Below are positions 1 to 9,276 of a stretch of 64,000 nt of DNA, one piece after another; the first letter of the stretch is position 1, and every line of letters begins with the position of its first letter. The stretch is from contig DATDQA010000062.1 in NCBI GenBank assembly GCA_035292505.1, forward strand, positions 1-64,000, in the 5' to 3' direction. Source of the DNA: DATDQA01 sp035292505 (lineage in GTDB: Bacteria > Bacteroidota > Bacteroidia > Chitinophagales > Saprospiraceae). Position numbers and translations under genes: made by a program. Under the pieces are notes generated by a model. That model saw only the letters and a program-made list of their open reading frames with translations, had not been told where the DNA came from and did no database searches.

Positions 1-144
1 ATCTTTGCGGGGACATCTACCGGTGCGAATATTGTCGCCGCATTGCGTGTAGCAGGACGACTCGGACCCGGGAAAACTGTTGTGACGATTATCGTGGATT
101 CAGGATTGAGATATGTGAGTACGGATGTGTATCGCGCTGTATAA
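1..144 (+). CDS. Cysteine synthase-type PLP enzyme, C-terminal end (cut by window edge)
   Basis: Only the last 47 codons are present, reading in one frame to a TAA at 142-144. They match the end of fold-type II PLP enzymes of the cysteine synthase / cystathionine beta-synthase family: a GTSTGAN turn, an LGPGKTVVTI stretch and the closing DSGLRYVSTDVY. Family knowledge: these enzymes replace the leaving group of O-acetylserine (or serine) with sulfide or homocysteine, in the cytoplasm. The catalytic lysine and PLP-phosphate loop lie outside the window, so the exact substrate cannot be told. The family call is good; cysK versus cysM versus a CBS-type enzyme is open. Confidence 0.8.
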   Translation: MFAGTSTGANIVAALRVAGRLGPGKTVVTIIVDSGLRYVSTDVYRAV

Positions 145-320
145 TTGGCAGAAGAATAAAAATCCCGGCCAATGACCAATCTGAACCAAAGGCTCATCCA
201 CTTCTTCTCAGGAGTCCTTTCAACAGCATCCCTTGGATCGGATTGGACTTGGTTGGAAAATGAAATTCGAGATACAATGCATTCCTGATCTTTGATTAAC
301 GGACGAATACAGTCATCGCT

Positions 321-1847
321 ATGAATAGACTCTCTGTTTTTCTCTTCGGCATCACCGTACAAACCACATTTGCACAAACCAACAGTCTCCCGTTTTTCAT
401 ACAAGACAGCCTCGACATCTATGTCACGCGCGCCTTAGATGCCTGGCAGATCCCGGGAGTCGCTGTGTGTGTCGTGAAAGACGGCAAGGTCGATGTCATG
501 AAAAGTTATGGCGTCAAAGAAATGGGTGGCAATGACCGCGTGGATGAGCACACGTTATTCATGATCGGTAGCAACACCAAAGCCTTCACGTCCACAGCCC
601 TTGCGATGCTGGATGCAGAAGAAAAACTTTCCCTCGATGACAAGGTCCGTACATGGCTGCCGGATTTTGTGCTCTACGATCCATGGGTGACAGAAGAAAC
701 GAACATCCGTGATTTGCTCTGCCACAGGTTGGGTTTCGAGACCTTCCAGGGTGACTTCATGTTTTACGATTCTGATCTCTCAGCAGAGGAAGTCAGGCAA
801 AAGCTCGCGATGGTAAAACCCCTCTATGGTTTTCGCAGTAAATGGGGATATACCAATGCCGCCTTTGTCGTCGCCGGTGATATTATCCCTGTTGCAGATG
901 GAAGAACCTGGGCGGAATTCATCACTCAACGCATCTTCACACCCCTGGAGATGCACCGATCCCGTGCAATATCTGCAGATCTCTCTGTTGCAAAGAATAA
1001 GGCTGGCGCACATACCCTCGTACATGGTGAATTACAACAGATCCCCTACGGTAATATTGATGGCCTGGCACCTGCGGGAAGCATTTCCTCATCGATTCAT
1101 GACTTGAGTCACTGGGTGATGGCGCTACTCGATGAGGGAAAGTATAAGAGGAAAGAAGTGATTCCTGCATCGGCTATCTCCGCGACAAGACTACCGCATT
1201 CTATCAGAGGCAATGGCTGGCATCCCTTCACAAAAACCCATTTCGATCTCTATGGTCTTGGATGGAGTCTCACAGAATATGGCGGAAGCCTGATGGTATC
1301 ACATACCGGTGGGGTCAATGGATTTGTCACAAGTGTCTGCCTGATACCGGAAGAGGAGCTCGGAATTATTGTCCTGACGAATACGGATATGAATGCTCTC
1401 TACCATGCCTTGCGGAATGAAATCCAGGATGCCTATCTCGGATTCCCCTATCGCAACTATAGCAAGGTCTATCTTGACATGCATCACGCAAATGAAACAC
1501 ACAGTGAACAAATACTGCAGGCCTTATCCGATACCATCGGCATGCACTTACCTACGGATTTTCCTTTACAGGAGTATACCGGCACATATGCCCATGAGGT
1601 CTATGGCAGCATGACGATCGCTTTAGAAAATAATAATCTGGTGGCGAGATTTGAACATCATCATGATCTCTCCGCAACCCTGGAAGGGCTCGGTGGCAGC
1701 CGGTTCCTGGCCACATTCGATGACCCGGTTTATGGTATCAAGGTCTGGCCTTTTACAGTTGCAGGTGGGCTCATCAAATCCGTGACGGTACGTGTTGCTG
1801 ATTTCGTAGAGTTTCTCCCTTACGAATTCGTGAAACGTAAAGGTTGA
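321..1847 (+). CDS. Secreted serine hydrolase, beta-lactamase family (class C fold)
   Basis: A 508-residue serine beta-lactamase/D-alanyl-D-alanine carboxypeptidase-fold protein. The first 19 residues look like a signal peptide ending ..FAQ. The three active-site motifs of the family are visible: SxxK as SNTK at residues 84-87, YxN as YTN at 177-179, and an HTGG box near residue 328 that stands for the KTG motif. After about residue 400 comes a smaller beta-rich domain resembling the DUF3471 domain often attached to these hydrolases. Family members hydrolyse esters, peptides or D-amino-acid amides, and the substrate cannot be predicted from sequence. It probably acts in the periplasm or outside the cell. 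It stands alone; the next reading frame downstream is a HepT remnant that begins at its stop codon. Confidence 0.9.
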   Translation: MNRLSVFLFGITVQTTFAQTNSLPFFIQDSLDIYVTRALDAWQIPGVAVCVVKDGKVDVMKSYGVKEMGGNDRVDEHTLFMIGSNTKAFTSTALAMLDAEEKLSLDDKVRTWLPDFVLYDPWVTEETNIRDLLCHRLGFETFQGDFMFYDSDLSAEEVRQKLAMVKPLYGFRSKWGYTNAAFVVAGDIIPVADGRTWAEFITQRIFTPLEMHRSRAISADLSVAKNKAGAHTLVHGELQQIPYGNIDGLAPAGSISSSIHDLSHWVMALLDEGKYKRKEVIPASAISATRLPHSIRGNGWHPFTKTHFDLYGLGWSLTEYGGSLMVSHTGGVNGFVTSVCLIPEEELGIIVLTNTDMNALYHALRNEIQDAYLGFPYRNYSKVYLDMHHANETHSEQILQALSDTIGMHLPTDFPLQEYTGTYAHEVYGSMTIALENNNLVARFEHHHDLSATLEGLGGSRFLATFDDPVYGIKVWPFTVAGGLIKSVTVRVADFVEFLPYEFVKRKG

Positions 1848-2135
1848 TCAAGATCACGCACTTGCCAGAACTTCAAAGATTTTCAAAAAGATTTGAAAAC
1901 GAAAAGAGCAATTGAGAGGAACATTGAAATCATAGGAGAGGCGATGACCAGGATTCTCAAAATTTACCCTGACATTAAAATTAGCGACACAAGAAAAATT
2001 GTTGATACAAGAAACAGAATTATTCATCGGTATGACACTGTTTCAGAAGATATACTTTGGGGAATAATAGTCAACGATTTACAGACCTTGAGAAAGACGT
2101 TAAGGACCTATTGGGTCGATGCGAACAAATTTTGA
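1848..2135 (+). pseudogene. 5'-truncated HepT-like toxin remnant (DUF86 family)
   Basis: The frame directly after the stop of the serine hydrolase is open to 2135 and encodes the second two thirds of a HepT (DUF86) protein: NIEIIGEA, then the RNase/AMPylation-target motif R-x4-H-x-Y seen as RNRIIHRY. Intact HepT proteins have about 110-115 residues and begin with a helix that is missing here. The only possible start is a TTG at 1893 that would give 80 residues. No MNT nucleotidyltransferase antitoxin gene is next to it. I read it as a decayed toxin gene left by loss of its 5' part and partner; a short functional protein from the TTG is less likely. Confidence 0.65.
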
Positions 2136-2172
2136 ATAAAGGACATTGATGAGCAGTGCCCTTGCCAATGAC

Positions 2173-3333
2173 CTATTGAAACACCCGGATATAATCTACT
2201 ACCATCTCCTGCGGGAAGACCGTCGTAGCATCAGGAGAACCAGGCCAGTTCCCCCCTACTGCAATATTCAGAATAAAGAAGAAAGGCTTATTGAATGGGT
2301 ACCCGGAAATATTGGTGTTGGTGAATGTCTTAAATGGCTTGTTGTCCACGTACCAGGTGATTTCGTTACGGTCCCACACTATCGTGAACACATGAAACCG
2401 ATCTGAAAAATCGCCTTCCGTCAGACTTTTACTGCCCGTGGATTGCATATAACCGTTGCTGTTGTAGTGCACGGTACCATGCACCATTGCGGGTTGATGA
2501 CCTACCAATTCCATGATATCGATTTCCCCGCAAGCAGGCCAGCCGGCAGTCGTAATGTTTTCCCCCAACATCCAGATAGCGGGCCAGATGCCCTGACCCT
2601 TCGGGAGTCTGGCACGGATATCGATGCGCCCAAATTGGATCTCTGCTTGATTCTGCGTTTTAATCCGGGATGAAGTGTAGGATCCTGATGATTCCAATGC
2701 CGTGATGGTCAGCTTTCCTTCTTCCACTCTGCAATTGGCAGGCTCATCGGTGTACGACTCCAGTTCATTATTTCCCCAGCCGCAAATCCCCACTGCACAT
2801 CCGTTGCCCAGTTCATATGTCCATTGCGTGGCAGAGAGTTGCGAACCATCAAATTCATCCTGCCATACTTTTCTCATAGAGGTATACATATCCGGCGTAT
2901 AATAGCCATCAATATCTTCCAAAATATTTTCCACATCGTCATCGTCCGCGATATCGATAGTCAGAGGATACTCCTCTCCTTCATAAGTAAGTACCAGGGA
3001 AAAGGATTCGGTGAGTTCCAGATACTGATCTCCGGCGATTTCCACATCGGCCACTGCTTCTTCCTTGTCGGGAGAAAATTCCAGGCTGCCTGAAGTCGCG
3101 AGGAAATCATCACCTGCCCGAGCCGTTCCTTCTTCCAGGCGATACGACACCATGATGGTTTTGCCGAGAGTTCCTTTCACACGAAGCGTCAGTGATTGAG
3201 TATTGAGCGCTGCACCTTCATCCAGAGAGATGACTTCCGCTTCAAAACCACTTACATCCGTTTTTTCTTCATCCTTACACCCTGGAAGCAATGATAAAAG
3301 CAAGACAACTGCAATTCCGGTTTTGTGCATCAT
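2173..3333 (-). CDS. GH16 endo-beta-glucanase lipoprotein with N-terminal Calx-beta domain
   Basis: An endo-1,3(4)-beta-glucanase (laminarinase-like) of glycoside hydrolase family 16. From the ATG at 3333 the protein starts with a lipoprotein signal peptide (hydrophobic VVLLLSLLPG then Cys), so it is probably lipid-anchored to the outer membrane. Residues about 30-120 form a Calx-beta-like domain (TSGSLEFSPDKEEA, ending in DDDD). The catalytic domain follows from VWQDEFDG and carries the diagnostic ExDxxE core as GEIDIMELVG, where the first Glu is the nucleophile and the second the acid/base. The end DYIRVFQ is typical of GH16. A longer reading to 3390 would put 19 polar residues before the signal peptide and was rejected. 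It is not in a SusCD locus, so it seems to be a stand-alone degradative enzyme. Confidence 0.9.
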   Translation of the reverse strand: MMHKTGIAVVLLLSLLPGCKDEEKTDVSGFEAEVISLDEGAALNTQSLTLRVKGTLGKTIMVSYRLEEGTARAGDDFLATSGSLEFSPDKEEAVADVEIAGDQYLELTESFSLVLTYEGEEYPLTIDIADDDDVENILEDIDGYYTPDMYTSMRKVWQDEFDGSQLSATQWTYELGNGCAVGICGWGNNELESYTDEPANCRVEEGKLTITALESSGSYTSSRIKTQNQAEIQFGRIDIRARLPKGQGIWPAIWMLGENITTAGWPACGEIDIMELVGHQPAMVHGTVHYNSNGYMQSTGSKSLTEGDFSDRFHVFTIVWDRNEITWYVDNKPFKTFTNTNISGYPFNKPFFFILNIAVGGNWPGSPDATTVFPQEMVVDYIRVFQ

Positions 3334-3440
3334 ATGATGTGCGCGAATCCTTCTTGTCGCATTTAAAGGTAAGAAAAGCCGGAAGTCCACTGATTCAGAA
3401 GAAACGATAACTTGGTCAGTCAGAAATCTCCTCTACACGC

Positions 3441-4127
3441 ATGCACAATATCAAAGCCATCGCCTTCGATGCCGATGACACACTCTGGGTGAACGAACCG
3501 TATTTCCAGGAGACGGAGCGTAAATTCTGTGCGTTGCTCGAGGACTATCTCCCCCATCATACGATTTCACAGGAGCTGTACAAAACAGAGGTGCAGAACA
3601 TGGCTTTGTACGGTTATGGAGTCAAAGCCTTTATGCTTTCAATGGTGGAGACAGCGGTACGTGTATCCGGTGGCACGTTAAAGCCAGGTATCATTGATAA
3701 GATCATTCAATATGGCAAAGAGCACCTCGACAAGCCTATCGAAATGCTCGATGATGTCGAAGATGTGTTGAACTCACTCAATGGGAAATACCGGCTCGTT
3801 GTCGCGACGAAAGGTGATCTCCTCGACCAGGAACGCAAATTGAAAAAGTCAATGCTTGAGCGTTTCTTCCATCATACCGAGATCATGAGTGATAAGCAGG
3901 AGGCTGATTATCTCAAGCTGATCAGACATCTCGATATCTCACCCGATCAATTCCTCATGATCGGCAATTCGATTAAGTCTGATGTCCTGCCCGTACTTGC
4001 GATCGGTGGACATGCGATACATATACCCTATCATATCAACTGGGTTCATGATCAGGTCGATCACACGATCAATCTTCCGAACTTTCTGCAAGTGGAGAGG
4101 TTGGGTGAGATCTTGAAGTATTTGTAG
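3441..4127 (+). CDS. HAD-superfamily hydrolase (phosphatase-like)
   Basis: A 228-residue cytoplasmic HAD-like phosphatase. Motif I is FDADDTLW at residues 8-15, with Asp nucleophile and Asp acid/base (DxDxT). Motif II/III is represented by VVATKGD and a later lysine. Motif IV appears as MIGNSIKSD, which supplies the Mg-binding acid. A helical cap lies between motifs I and II (residues about 18-100). Related proteins dephosphorylate small phosphate esters such as nucleotides or sugar phosphates; nothing here fixes the substrate. It is divergent from the GH16 gene and convergent with the DUF748 gene, whose stop is only 4 bp away. Confidence 0.85.
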   Translation: MHNIKAIAFDADDTLWVNEPYFQETERKFCALLEDYLPHHTISQELYKTEVQNMALYGYGVKAFMLSMVETAVRVSGGTLKPGIIDKIIQYGKEHLDKPIEMLDDVEDVLNSLNGKYRLVVATKGDLLDQERKLKKSMLERFFHHTEIMSDKQEADYLKLIRHLDISPDQFLMIGNSIKSDVLPVLAIGGHAIHIPYHINWVHDQVDHTINLPNFLQVERLGEILKYL

Positions 4128-4131
4128 AAAA

Positions 4132-5253
4132 TCATCCTACGGCACCTTCATTTTCGCTTGACCGTGGCTTTTTCTTTTCTCTTTTCCCGGGATGAAATTC
4201 GATACTCTCATCGATCTTTTTGAGGATAGCCTTCCAGTATGCATTCCTCAATAAGCCTATTACCGTGGGCCAGAAATCTGTTTGCACATCTTTGAGCGAT
4301 CCGGTGACGGGTATTTTTGTTGCTGAGGTTTCGAGTTTTTGGTTTTCGACGATCTCCTGCACACCTTCTGCAAAAAACTCCTTGATGCCTGTGAAAATCC
4401 CTCTGTCTTTTTCCTTTCCCCGATAGATCATTGTATTCGTAAATACCGGTTTCACATAGCCCTCCAACTCTCCATTGTGAATCACCATCTCACTATACAA
4501 GTCCAGAGTTCCGCTCTCAAAATCCATATTCGTGGAATATTTGAACAGAGGATTCAACGAGGTGAGCTCGATATTCTCGAATTGCGCATCACAATCCATA
4601 TCCAGAATCGCTTTGAGCAAATTTGCCCGCGCAGTGAATTCAAACTTTCCGGAATAGGTCGGCGAAAGTGCTGTCGCATGAATACGCGAAGGAAGTGCTA
4701 CTTGCTTATCGACAATATTGCGAATATTTGTGATTTGCAATTGCAGCTGTTGAAATTCTGAAGCCATCGCAATCTCCTTTCTTACAAAAGTCGTCTTGAT
4801 CTCTCCCTCTTCAATTGTAAATCTGTTGATTTGAATTGGCATAAGATCTTTCACAACCTCAACCCAATCCGTCTCCGTTCCGGTCTGTGTATACTCTTCT
4901 GCGAATACGAAATTGAATTGTGGTCGTTTGAGCTCAACTTCACCCACAATATGGCCCCTGAAAAGAGAACGCCACTCGATGGAAAGATCCGTACGTGGAA
5001 TCTGCATGAATGGTTCAGTCTGGTCTAAATTCTTTTTTACGATAGTGAAGTCCTTCAGGGTGTAAGTGCCAGTCAACAACAGGATATCTATATCCTCAAC
5101 ACTTCCCTGATATGGGTGAATTCCTTCAGTCAACTGTTGGTTGATAATTTTTTTGGCATAGAATGGAAGGAGCAGCCGAAACGCAACCAATAACACTACT
5201 CCTCCAAGAAGGATCGTGATGTGCCATTTTTTGTATTTCCTTACCACTGTCAT
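4132..5253 (-). CDS. DUF748-family (AsmA-like) membrane-anchored protein
   Basis: About 373 residues from the ATG at 5253. A short basic N-terminus (MTVVRKYKKWH) is followed by one membrane segment at about residues 11-30 (ILLGGVVLLVAFRLLLP). The rest is a long, beta-rich extracytoplasmic domain with DUF748/AsmA-like features, for example LLLTGTYTLKDFTI and LSIEWRSLFRGHIVGEVEL. Proteins of the AsmA/DUF748 group form elongated beta-structures in the periplasm and have been tied to phospholipid traffic to, or upkeep of, the outer membrane. That role here is inference from the family. A TTG at 5292 would add 13 residues ahead of the basic segment and is less likely. The end is rich in Lys, Glu and Arg. 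Confidence 0.75.
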   Translation of the reverse strand: MTVVRKYKKWHITILLGGVVLLVAFRLLLPFYAKKIINQQLTEGIHPYQGSVEDIDILLLTGTYTLKDFTIVKKNLDQTEPFMQIPRTDLSIEWRSLFRGHIVGEVELKRPQFNFVFAEEYTQTGTETDWVEVVKDLMPIQINRFTIEEGEIKTTFVRKEIAMASEFQQLQLQITNIRNIVDKQVALPSRIHATALSPTYSGKFEFTARANLLKAILDMDCDAQFENIELTSLNPLFKYSTNMDFESGTLDLYSEMVIHNGELEGYVKPVFTNTMIYRGKEKDRGIFTGIKEFFAEGVQEIVENQKLETSATKIPVTGSLKDVQTDFWPTVIGLLRNAYWKAILKKIDESIEFHPGKREKKKPRSSENEGAVG

Positions 5254-5313
5254 TTTCTCATGTTTGGCTGTTCTTATTATGACCAGGGGCAAGTTTTCCG
5301 GGAACAGTTATAA

Positions 5314-5347
5314 GAAGAGCCACAACGCATGCTGCGTGCGGCTCTTC
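5314..5347 (-). terminator. Hairpin between csbD-like gene and DUF748 gene
   Basis: GAAGAGCC at 5314-5321 pairs perfectly with GGCTCTTC at 5340-5347; inside it, further pairing around GCATGC is possible. On the minus strand it lies after the CsbD gene and is followed by a moderately T-rich stretch. It is most likely the terminator of that gene, although the T-tail is weak. Confidence 0.55.
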
Positions 5348-5442
5348 CCTATCCTTATTCCACCTGAATAATCAAGTGAATGGATTTCTGATGGACCGTA
5401 TAGTTGCTCCTTAGAGCAATCTGCATCTCCAGGAATTACTTC

Positions 5443-5634
5443 TTAGCAACTGGCTATGAAGTCTTCGATTTCTTTCCTGGATTTTCCGGTCCGTCTTTGA
5501 ATGCGTCCCAGAAGTTCATCTTCCTTTCCCTCAACATACTGAAGATCGTCATCTGTGAGACCTGCATACTGTTGTTTGAGCTTACCCCGGATCATATTCC
5601 AGTTCCCCTGTAAGTTCCAGGTTTTCCCCTTCAT
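5443..5634 (-). CDS. CsbD-family stress-response protein
   Basis: A 63-residue protein matching the CsbD/YjbJ family: NLQGNWNMIRGKLKQQYAGLTDDDLQ, then a VEGKEDELLGRIQRRTGKS helix pair. CsbD-like proteins are small, abundant and helical, induced by general or envelope stress, and have no proven biochemical activity. I chose the ATG at 5634 because it gives the usual family length. An in-frame ATG at 5679 would add a charged 15-residue lead (MRNVEEDVRTNEPTT) and cannot be excluded. It is a single gene with a hairpin downstream. Confidence 0.85.
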   Translation of the reverse strand: MKGKTWNLQGNWNMIRGKLKQQYAGLTDDDLQYVEGKEDELLGRIQRRTGKSRKEIEDFIASC

Positions 5635-6055
5635 AGTGGTGGGTTCATTCGTTCTCACGTCTTCTTCAACATTTCTCATCTTACATAGATTTTAGAAGGT
5701 TAAAAAATAATAGCTCATTGACTCACATCATTGACACAGACAAACATCATTGTGTACAATTTACCATGTTCAGGACGTCATGCAGTCTGAATCAATATCA
5801 AACGACCCAGCGTTGATGCCCGAAACATATCCCCCATCCTTTTCCAGGATATGAGAAGTAGGGTGGAATAGTGATGAGTGACTTTAAGTGATATTAAAAC
5901 GCGAACGGGTGGGTCTGAAGTATCAGGTATTTAGATTTTTTTACTCTTGATTAGGGTTGCTTCCTCATGTTCAGTATGGACATTCCATCAATCGAAACGC
6001 ACCAAATAGAAAAACTCATATATCTTCAGGATCTAAATTATATCGCAATATCGAA
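5635..6055. other. Divergent intergenic region, no gene seen
   Basis: About 400 bp between the leftward csbD-like gene and the rightward sugar dehydrogenase. It must hold two promoters. I see no convincing TTTG-N19-TAnnTTTG pair; TAGATTTT at 5933-5940 is the nearest match to a -7 box for the rightward gene. No RNA gene or long repeat is evident. Confidence 0.4.
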
Positions 6056-8740
6056 ATGAAAGCGTACAAACTGCTTATCTCTCTTTGGTTAGTTCAGGGC
6101 GTTGCTGACATTGTGCATGCCGCTAATCTTCCTCCTGGCTTTGCTGAAGTACTCGTTGCACAAAATCTCGATCCTACAGCTATGGCCCTTTCACCAGATG
6201 GTCGCATTTTTATCACGGAGAAAAATGGCAGAGTCCTGATCGCAGAAAACGGACAATTACTGCCTGATCCTTTTCTCATCCTCGATGTAGATAATTATAA
6301 TGAACGCGGTCTCAGTGGTATCGCTTTTCATCCTGGTTTTGCGCAGAACGGATATCTCTATCTCTATTACACTGTCAAAGGCGAGAATCATAACCGCGTA
6401 AGCCGGTTTACTGCTGATGGTAATTATGTGGTAGCGGGAAGCGAAATAGTGCTCATGGATATCGATCAGCTCAATGGCACGATACATAATGCAGGCTCGA
6501 TGATGTTTGGCGTCGATGGCAAACTCTTCATCTCGGTTGGCGATGGTGCAAACGGGGTAGCGCCCCAGGAACTGAATTCGCTGCTTGGCAAAATCCTGCG
6601 CATCAATGATGACGGCACAATACCCGAAGACAATCCTTTCTATCATGAAGCCTCTGGAGTCTATCGCGCAATCTATGCGTTAGGACTCCGCAATTCTTTT
6701 TCTATGGCAGTACAGCCTGGCACGGGGCGCATCTTGGCGACCGAAGTTGGAGCAGGTTCATGGGAAGAAGTGAATGAAATTCTCCCCGGCAGGAATTACG
6801 GATGGTCTGTCATTGAAGGTCCGATTGCAGGACAAACACCTCCGGCAAATTATATGGACCCTGTATTCAGCTATACACACGGACAGGGTTGTGCTGCCGT
6901 AGGCGCAGCATTTTATAATCCGGAGATGCAAATGTTTCCACAGGTGTACGTGGGTAAATTTTTCTTCGCCGATTATTGTCAGGGGTATATCAAATACTTA
7001 AATCCGGATAATCCTGCTGTCGCCCTTGTGTTTGCTACAAACATCAATCGTCCGCTCAACTTTGTTGTGGCTCCTGATGGCACGATGTATTATCTCGCGC
7101 GCGCAGGATTAGGAGGAGGATCGGAAGAAGACAACACCGCAACAAATAATGGCACACTCTGGCGTGTGTTTTATACCGGATCCGGCGCACCTTTCGTCTC
7201 CGTAAATCCGCAGTCCATCCTTGTGTCGCAGGGAGAGGATGCGCAATTCGCGACTGCTGCTTCCGGAACAATGCCTCTCTTCTATCAGTGGCAGCGAAAC
7301 GGAAGTGATATACCTGGAGCGAATGCGGCAGAGTTTATTTTCCAGAACGCCATACTCACGGATAGTGGCAGCGCGTTCAGATGTCTTATCTCTAATGTCA
7401 ATGGAGCCGACACGACACTCAGTGCCGAGTTGAGAGTCACCTCGAGTCAACGTCCTGAGCCGGAGATTCTCTCACCTTCATCAGGTACACTATACAGGGC
7501 CGGTGATGTATTGCACTTTTCGGGAAGAGCGATGGACAACGAGCAGGGGGAATTGGATCCTGCCGCATTGCGATGGAAGATTGATTTTCATCATGACCAG
7601 CATACGCATCCGGGATTGATGCCCACCGCAGGTATTACTGAAGGTGACTTCTCTATCCCGACAACCGGGGAGACCGCGGATAATGTGTGGTATTCAATCC
7701 ACCTTACTGCAACAGATGTAAGCGGATTGTCAAAGTCAGCGGTGCGCGAAGTCTTTCCGGTTAAGACACAGTTTCATGTCACATCAGTACCGACTGGACT
7801 GCCGGTGTTCATCGAAAGTAATTTTCTGACGACACCTGTGAGCGTGACGAGTGTGGTGGGTATCGCAAGGCGGATCGAAGTACTGTCTTCGATTCCTGCC
7901 GGTGATTCGATCTTGTTATTCACGCAGTGGTCGGATGGTGAGACAGATCCTGTGCGCGCCTTCGCGGCTGTCGATGATACGGTGACCTTCACCGCACTCT
8001 ATGAGAATTATCCGCTTGGCAAGGGCACAGGCATCAGAGGCTATTTTTATGATGGACCACCATTTGATCCGACCTTTTATGAGCCATATAAATTTACGTG
8101 GATCGATACGACCATCGATTTCAATTGGGAATTGAGCTCGCCTGCGCCGATACAACTCGGCGATGATTTCTGGCTCGTTCGCTGGGAAGGTTTTGTAGAA
8201 CCACTCTTCGATGATACGTATGACTTTCACATCATTGCAGACGATGGTATCCGCTTGTGGGTGGACGATCAGTTGATTATCGATGCATGGGTGCCACAGC
8301 CTCCAACGGAATGGACAGGTACCATTGCTCTTGAAGGCGGCAAGCAATATCCATTGAAGTTGGAATTTTTTGAAGAAGCTGGTGGAGCAGTGTGTCAGCT
8401 CTTCTGGAGTAGCGGTCGCATTGCGAGAAGCATCATACCGCGTTCTCAGTTGTATCCCGAAATGACATCATCGACCAATCCAACAGTAACTATTCCAATG
8501 CGCATCTATCCGAATCCGGTCAACGATGTGCTCACAATTGACATGCAGGACGCGATGTACGGAATATTGAACATTGAAATCAGTAATGTGCTTGGAAGAG
8601 TAATGTTGCGTAAAATTCCTGAAGTACCATCTGGTGGAGATATACAGATTGATGTACGACATTTATCAGCGGGGATGTATTGGTTGAAATGCAGATTGGA
8701 GAGCGGTGAATTTATCATTGTCGGTTTCGTGAAAGAGTAG
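6056..8740 (+). CDS. PQQ-type glucose/sorbosone dehydrogenase with Ig-like and PA14 domains and T9SS sorting tail
   Basis: An 894-residue modular secreted protein. The ATG at 6056 is followed by a signal peptide (LLISLWLVQGVADIVHA). Residues about 25-370 form a six-bladed GSDH/PQQ sugar-dehydrogenase propeller, with DPTAMALSPDGRIFITEKNGR near its start, HNAGSMMFGVDGKLFISVGDG, and ALGLRNSFSMAVQP. An Ig-like domain follows (about 385-465, ILVSQGEDAQFATAA), then a PKD/Ig-like stretch, and a PA14-like carbohydrate-binding domain at about 655-800 (RWEGFVEPLFDDTYDFHI, ADDGIRLWVDDQ). The last 80 residues are a type IX secretion sorting domain (MRIYPNPVNDVLTID). Family members oxidise aldose sugars with PQQ; whether this one binds PQQ cannot be decided here. 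The Ig and PA14 parts suggest it works bound to polysaccharide outside the cell. Confidence 0.85.
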   Translation: MKAYKLLISLWLVQGVADIVHAANLPPGFAEVLVAQNLDPTAMALSPDGRIFITEKNGRVLIAENGQLLPDPFLILDVDNYNERGLSGIAFHPGFAQNGYLYLYYTVKGENHNRVSRFTADGNYVVAGSEIVLMDIDQLNGTIHNAGSMMFGVDGKLFISVGDGANGVAPQELNSLLGKILRINDDGTIPEDNPFYHEASGVYRAIYALGLRNSFSMAVQPGTGRILATEVGAGSWEEVNEILPGRNYGWSVIEGPIAGQTPPANYMDPVFSYTHGQGCAAVGAAFYNPEMQMFPQVYVGKFFFADYCQGYIKYLNPDNPAVALVFATNINRPLNFVVAPDGTMYYLARAGLGGGSEEDNTATNNGTLWRVFYTGSGAPFVSVNPQSILVSQGEDAQFATAASGTMPLFYQWQRNGSDIPGANAAEFIFQNAILTDSGSAFRCLISNVNGADTTLSAELRVTSSQRPEPEILSPSSGTLYRAGDVLHFSGRAMDNEQGELDPAALRWKIDFHHDQHTHPGLMPTAGITEGDFSIPTTGETADNVWYSIHLTATDVSGLSKSAVREVFPVKTQFHVTSVPTGLPVFIESNFLTTPVSVTSVVGIARRIEVLSSIPAGDSILLFTQWSDGETDPVRAFAAVDDTVTFTALYENYPLGKGTGIRGYFYDGPPFDPTFYEPYKFTWIDTTIDFNWELSSPAPIQLGDDFWLVRWEGFVEPLFDDTYDFHIIADDGIRLWVDDQLIIDAWVPQPPTEWTGTIALEGGKQYPLKLEFFEEAGGAVCQLFWSSGRIARSIIPRSQLYPEMTSSTNPTVTIPMRIYPNPVNDVLTIDMQDAMYGILNIEISNVLGRVMLRKIPEVPSGGDIQIDVRHLSAGMYWLKCRLESGEFIIVGFVKE

Positions 8741-8789
8741 GTGATGGAGTTTCGTGTAATTTTTTTTCGCACTCATTTATGTCGTTTTT

Positions 8790-8940
8790 AACCGGAACCA
8801 AGCGACCGTGCGCCTCCATAGCTCTGGCACTCGCGGACGACGCAGGAGCAAAGCGATGGCCGATGGCGTGGTTTCGTGTCTCGACTTCAAATCAAGCTGA
8901 AGACTGAGGACTGCCGACCGAGGACTGCCGAAGGGTGGCG
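8790..8940. repeat. Intergenic word-repeat tract (GACTG family plus GC-rich block)
   Basis: After the sugar dehydrogenase stop there is a GC-rich stretch (8790-8875) with half-repeated words such as GCGATGGCCGATGGCG. It is followed at 8897-8934 by degenerate tandem copies of GAGGACTGCCG-like units. The same GACTG words recur in opposite orientation at 11301-11345 and in the same orientation at 12200-12260. No coding sense is evident. Confidence 0.7.
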
Positions 8941-9009
8941 CCAGGCATGTCGCTGATGAGAAAAACTCATTTCTTCATTTGTACATATGAAATTCACAAT
9001 TTCTCAAAA

Positions 9010-9276
9010 ATGAAAACATATAAAAACTGCCAGTCCTGTGGCATGCCAATGAAACGCGACCCGATGGGTGGTGGCACAAATGCCGATGGTTCAAAAAACC
9101 TGATGTATTGCAGCAAGTGCTACTCGTCAGGAGAATTCAATAATCCTGAAATCTCGACTGCACCCCAAATGCAGGCATTTGTAAAGGACAAACTCAAGAG
9201 CATGGGCTTCCCCGGATTCATTGCCGGGATGTTTGTAAAAGGGATACCGCGATTGGAGAGGTGGAGGAAAGGATAG
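9010..9276 (+). CDS. Small zinc-ribbon protein
   Basis: An 88-residue protein starting MKTYKNCQSCGMPM. Two cysteine pairs, CQSC at residues 7-10 and CSKC at about 39-42, fit a zinc ribbon of the 'putative zinc ribbon' type (zf-ribbon_2-like), with a D-P-M-G-G-G-T loop between. The C-terminal half is helical (QMQAFVKDKLKSMGFPG). Family members have no established function; DNA, RNA or protein binding is possible. The ATG at 9010 was chosen because it places the ribbon at the N-terminus, as in relatives; a longer frame from 8935 runs into repeat sequence. It lies between two repeat tracts. Confidence 0.75.
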   Translation: MKTYKNCQSCGMPMKRDPMGGGTNADGSKNLMYCSKCYSSGEFNNPEISTAPQMQAFVKDKLKSMGFPGFIAGMFVKGIPRLERWRKG

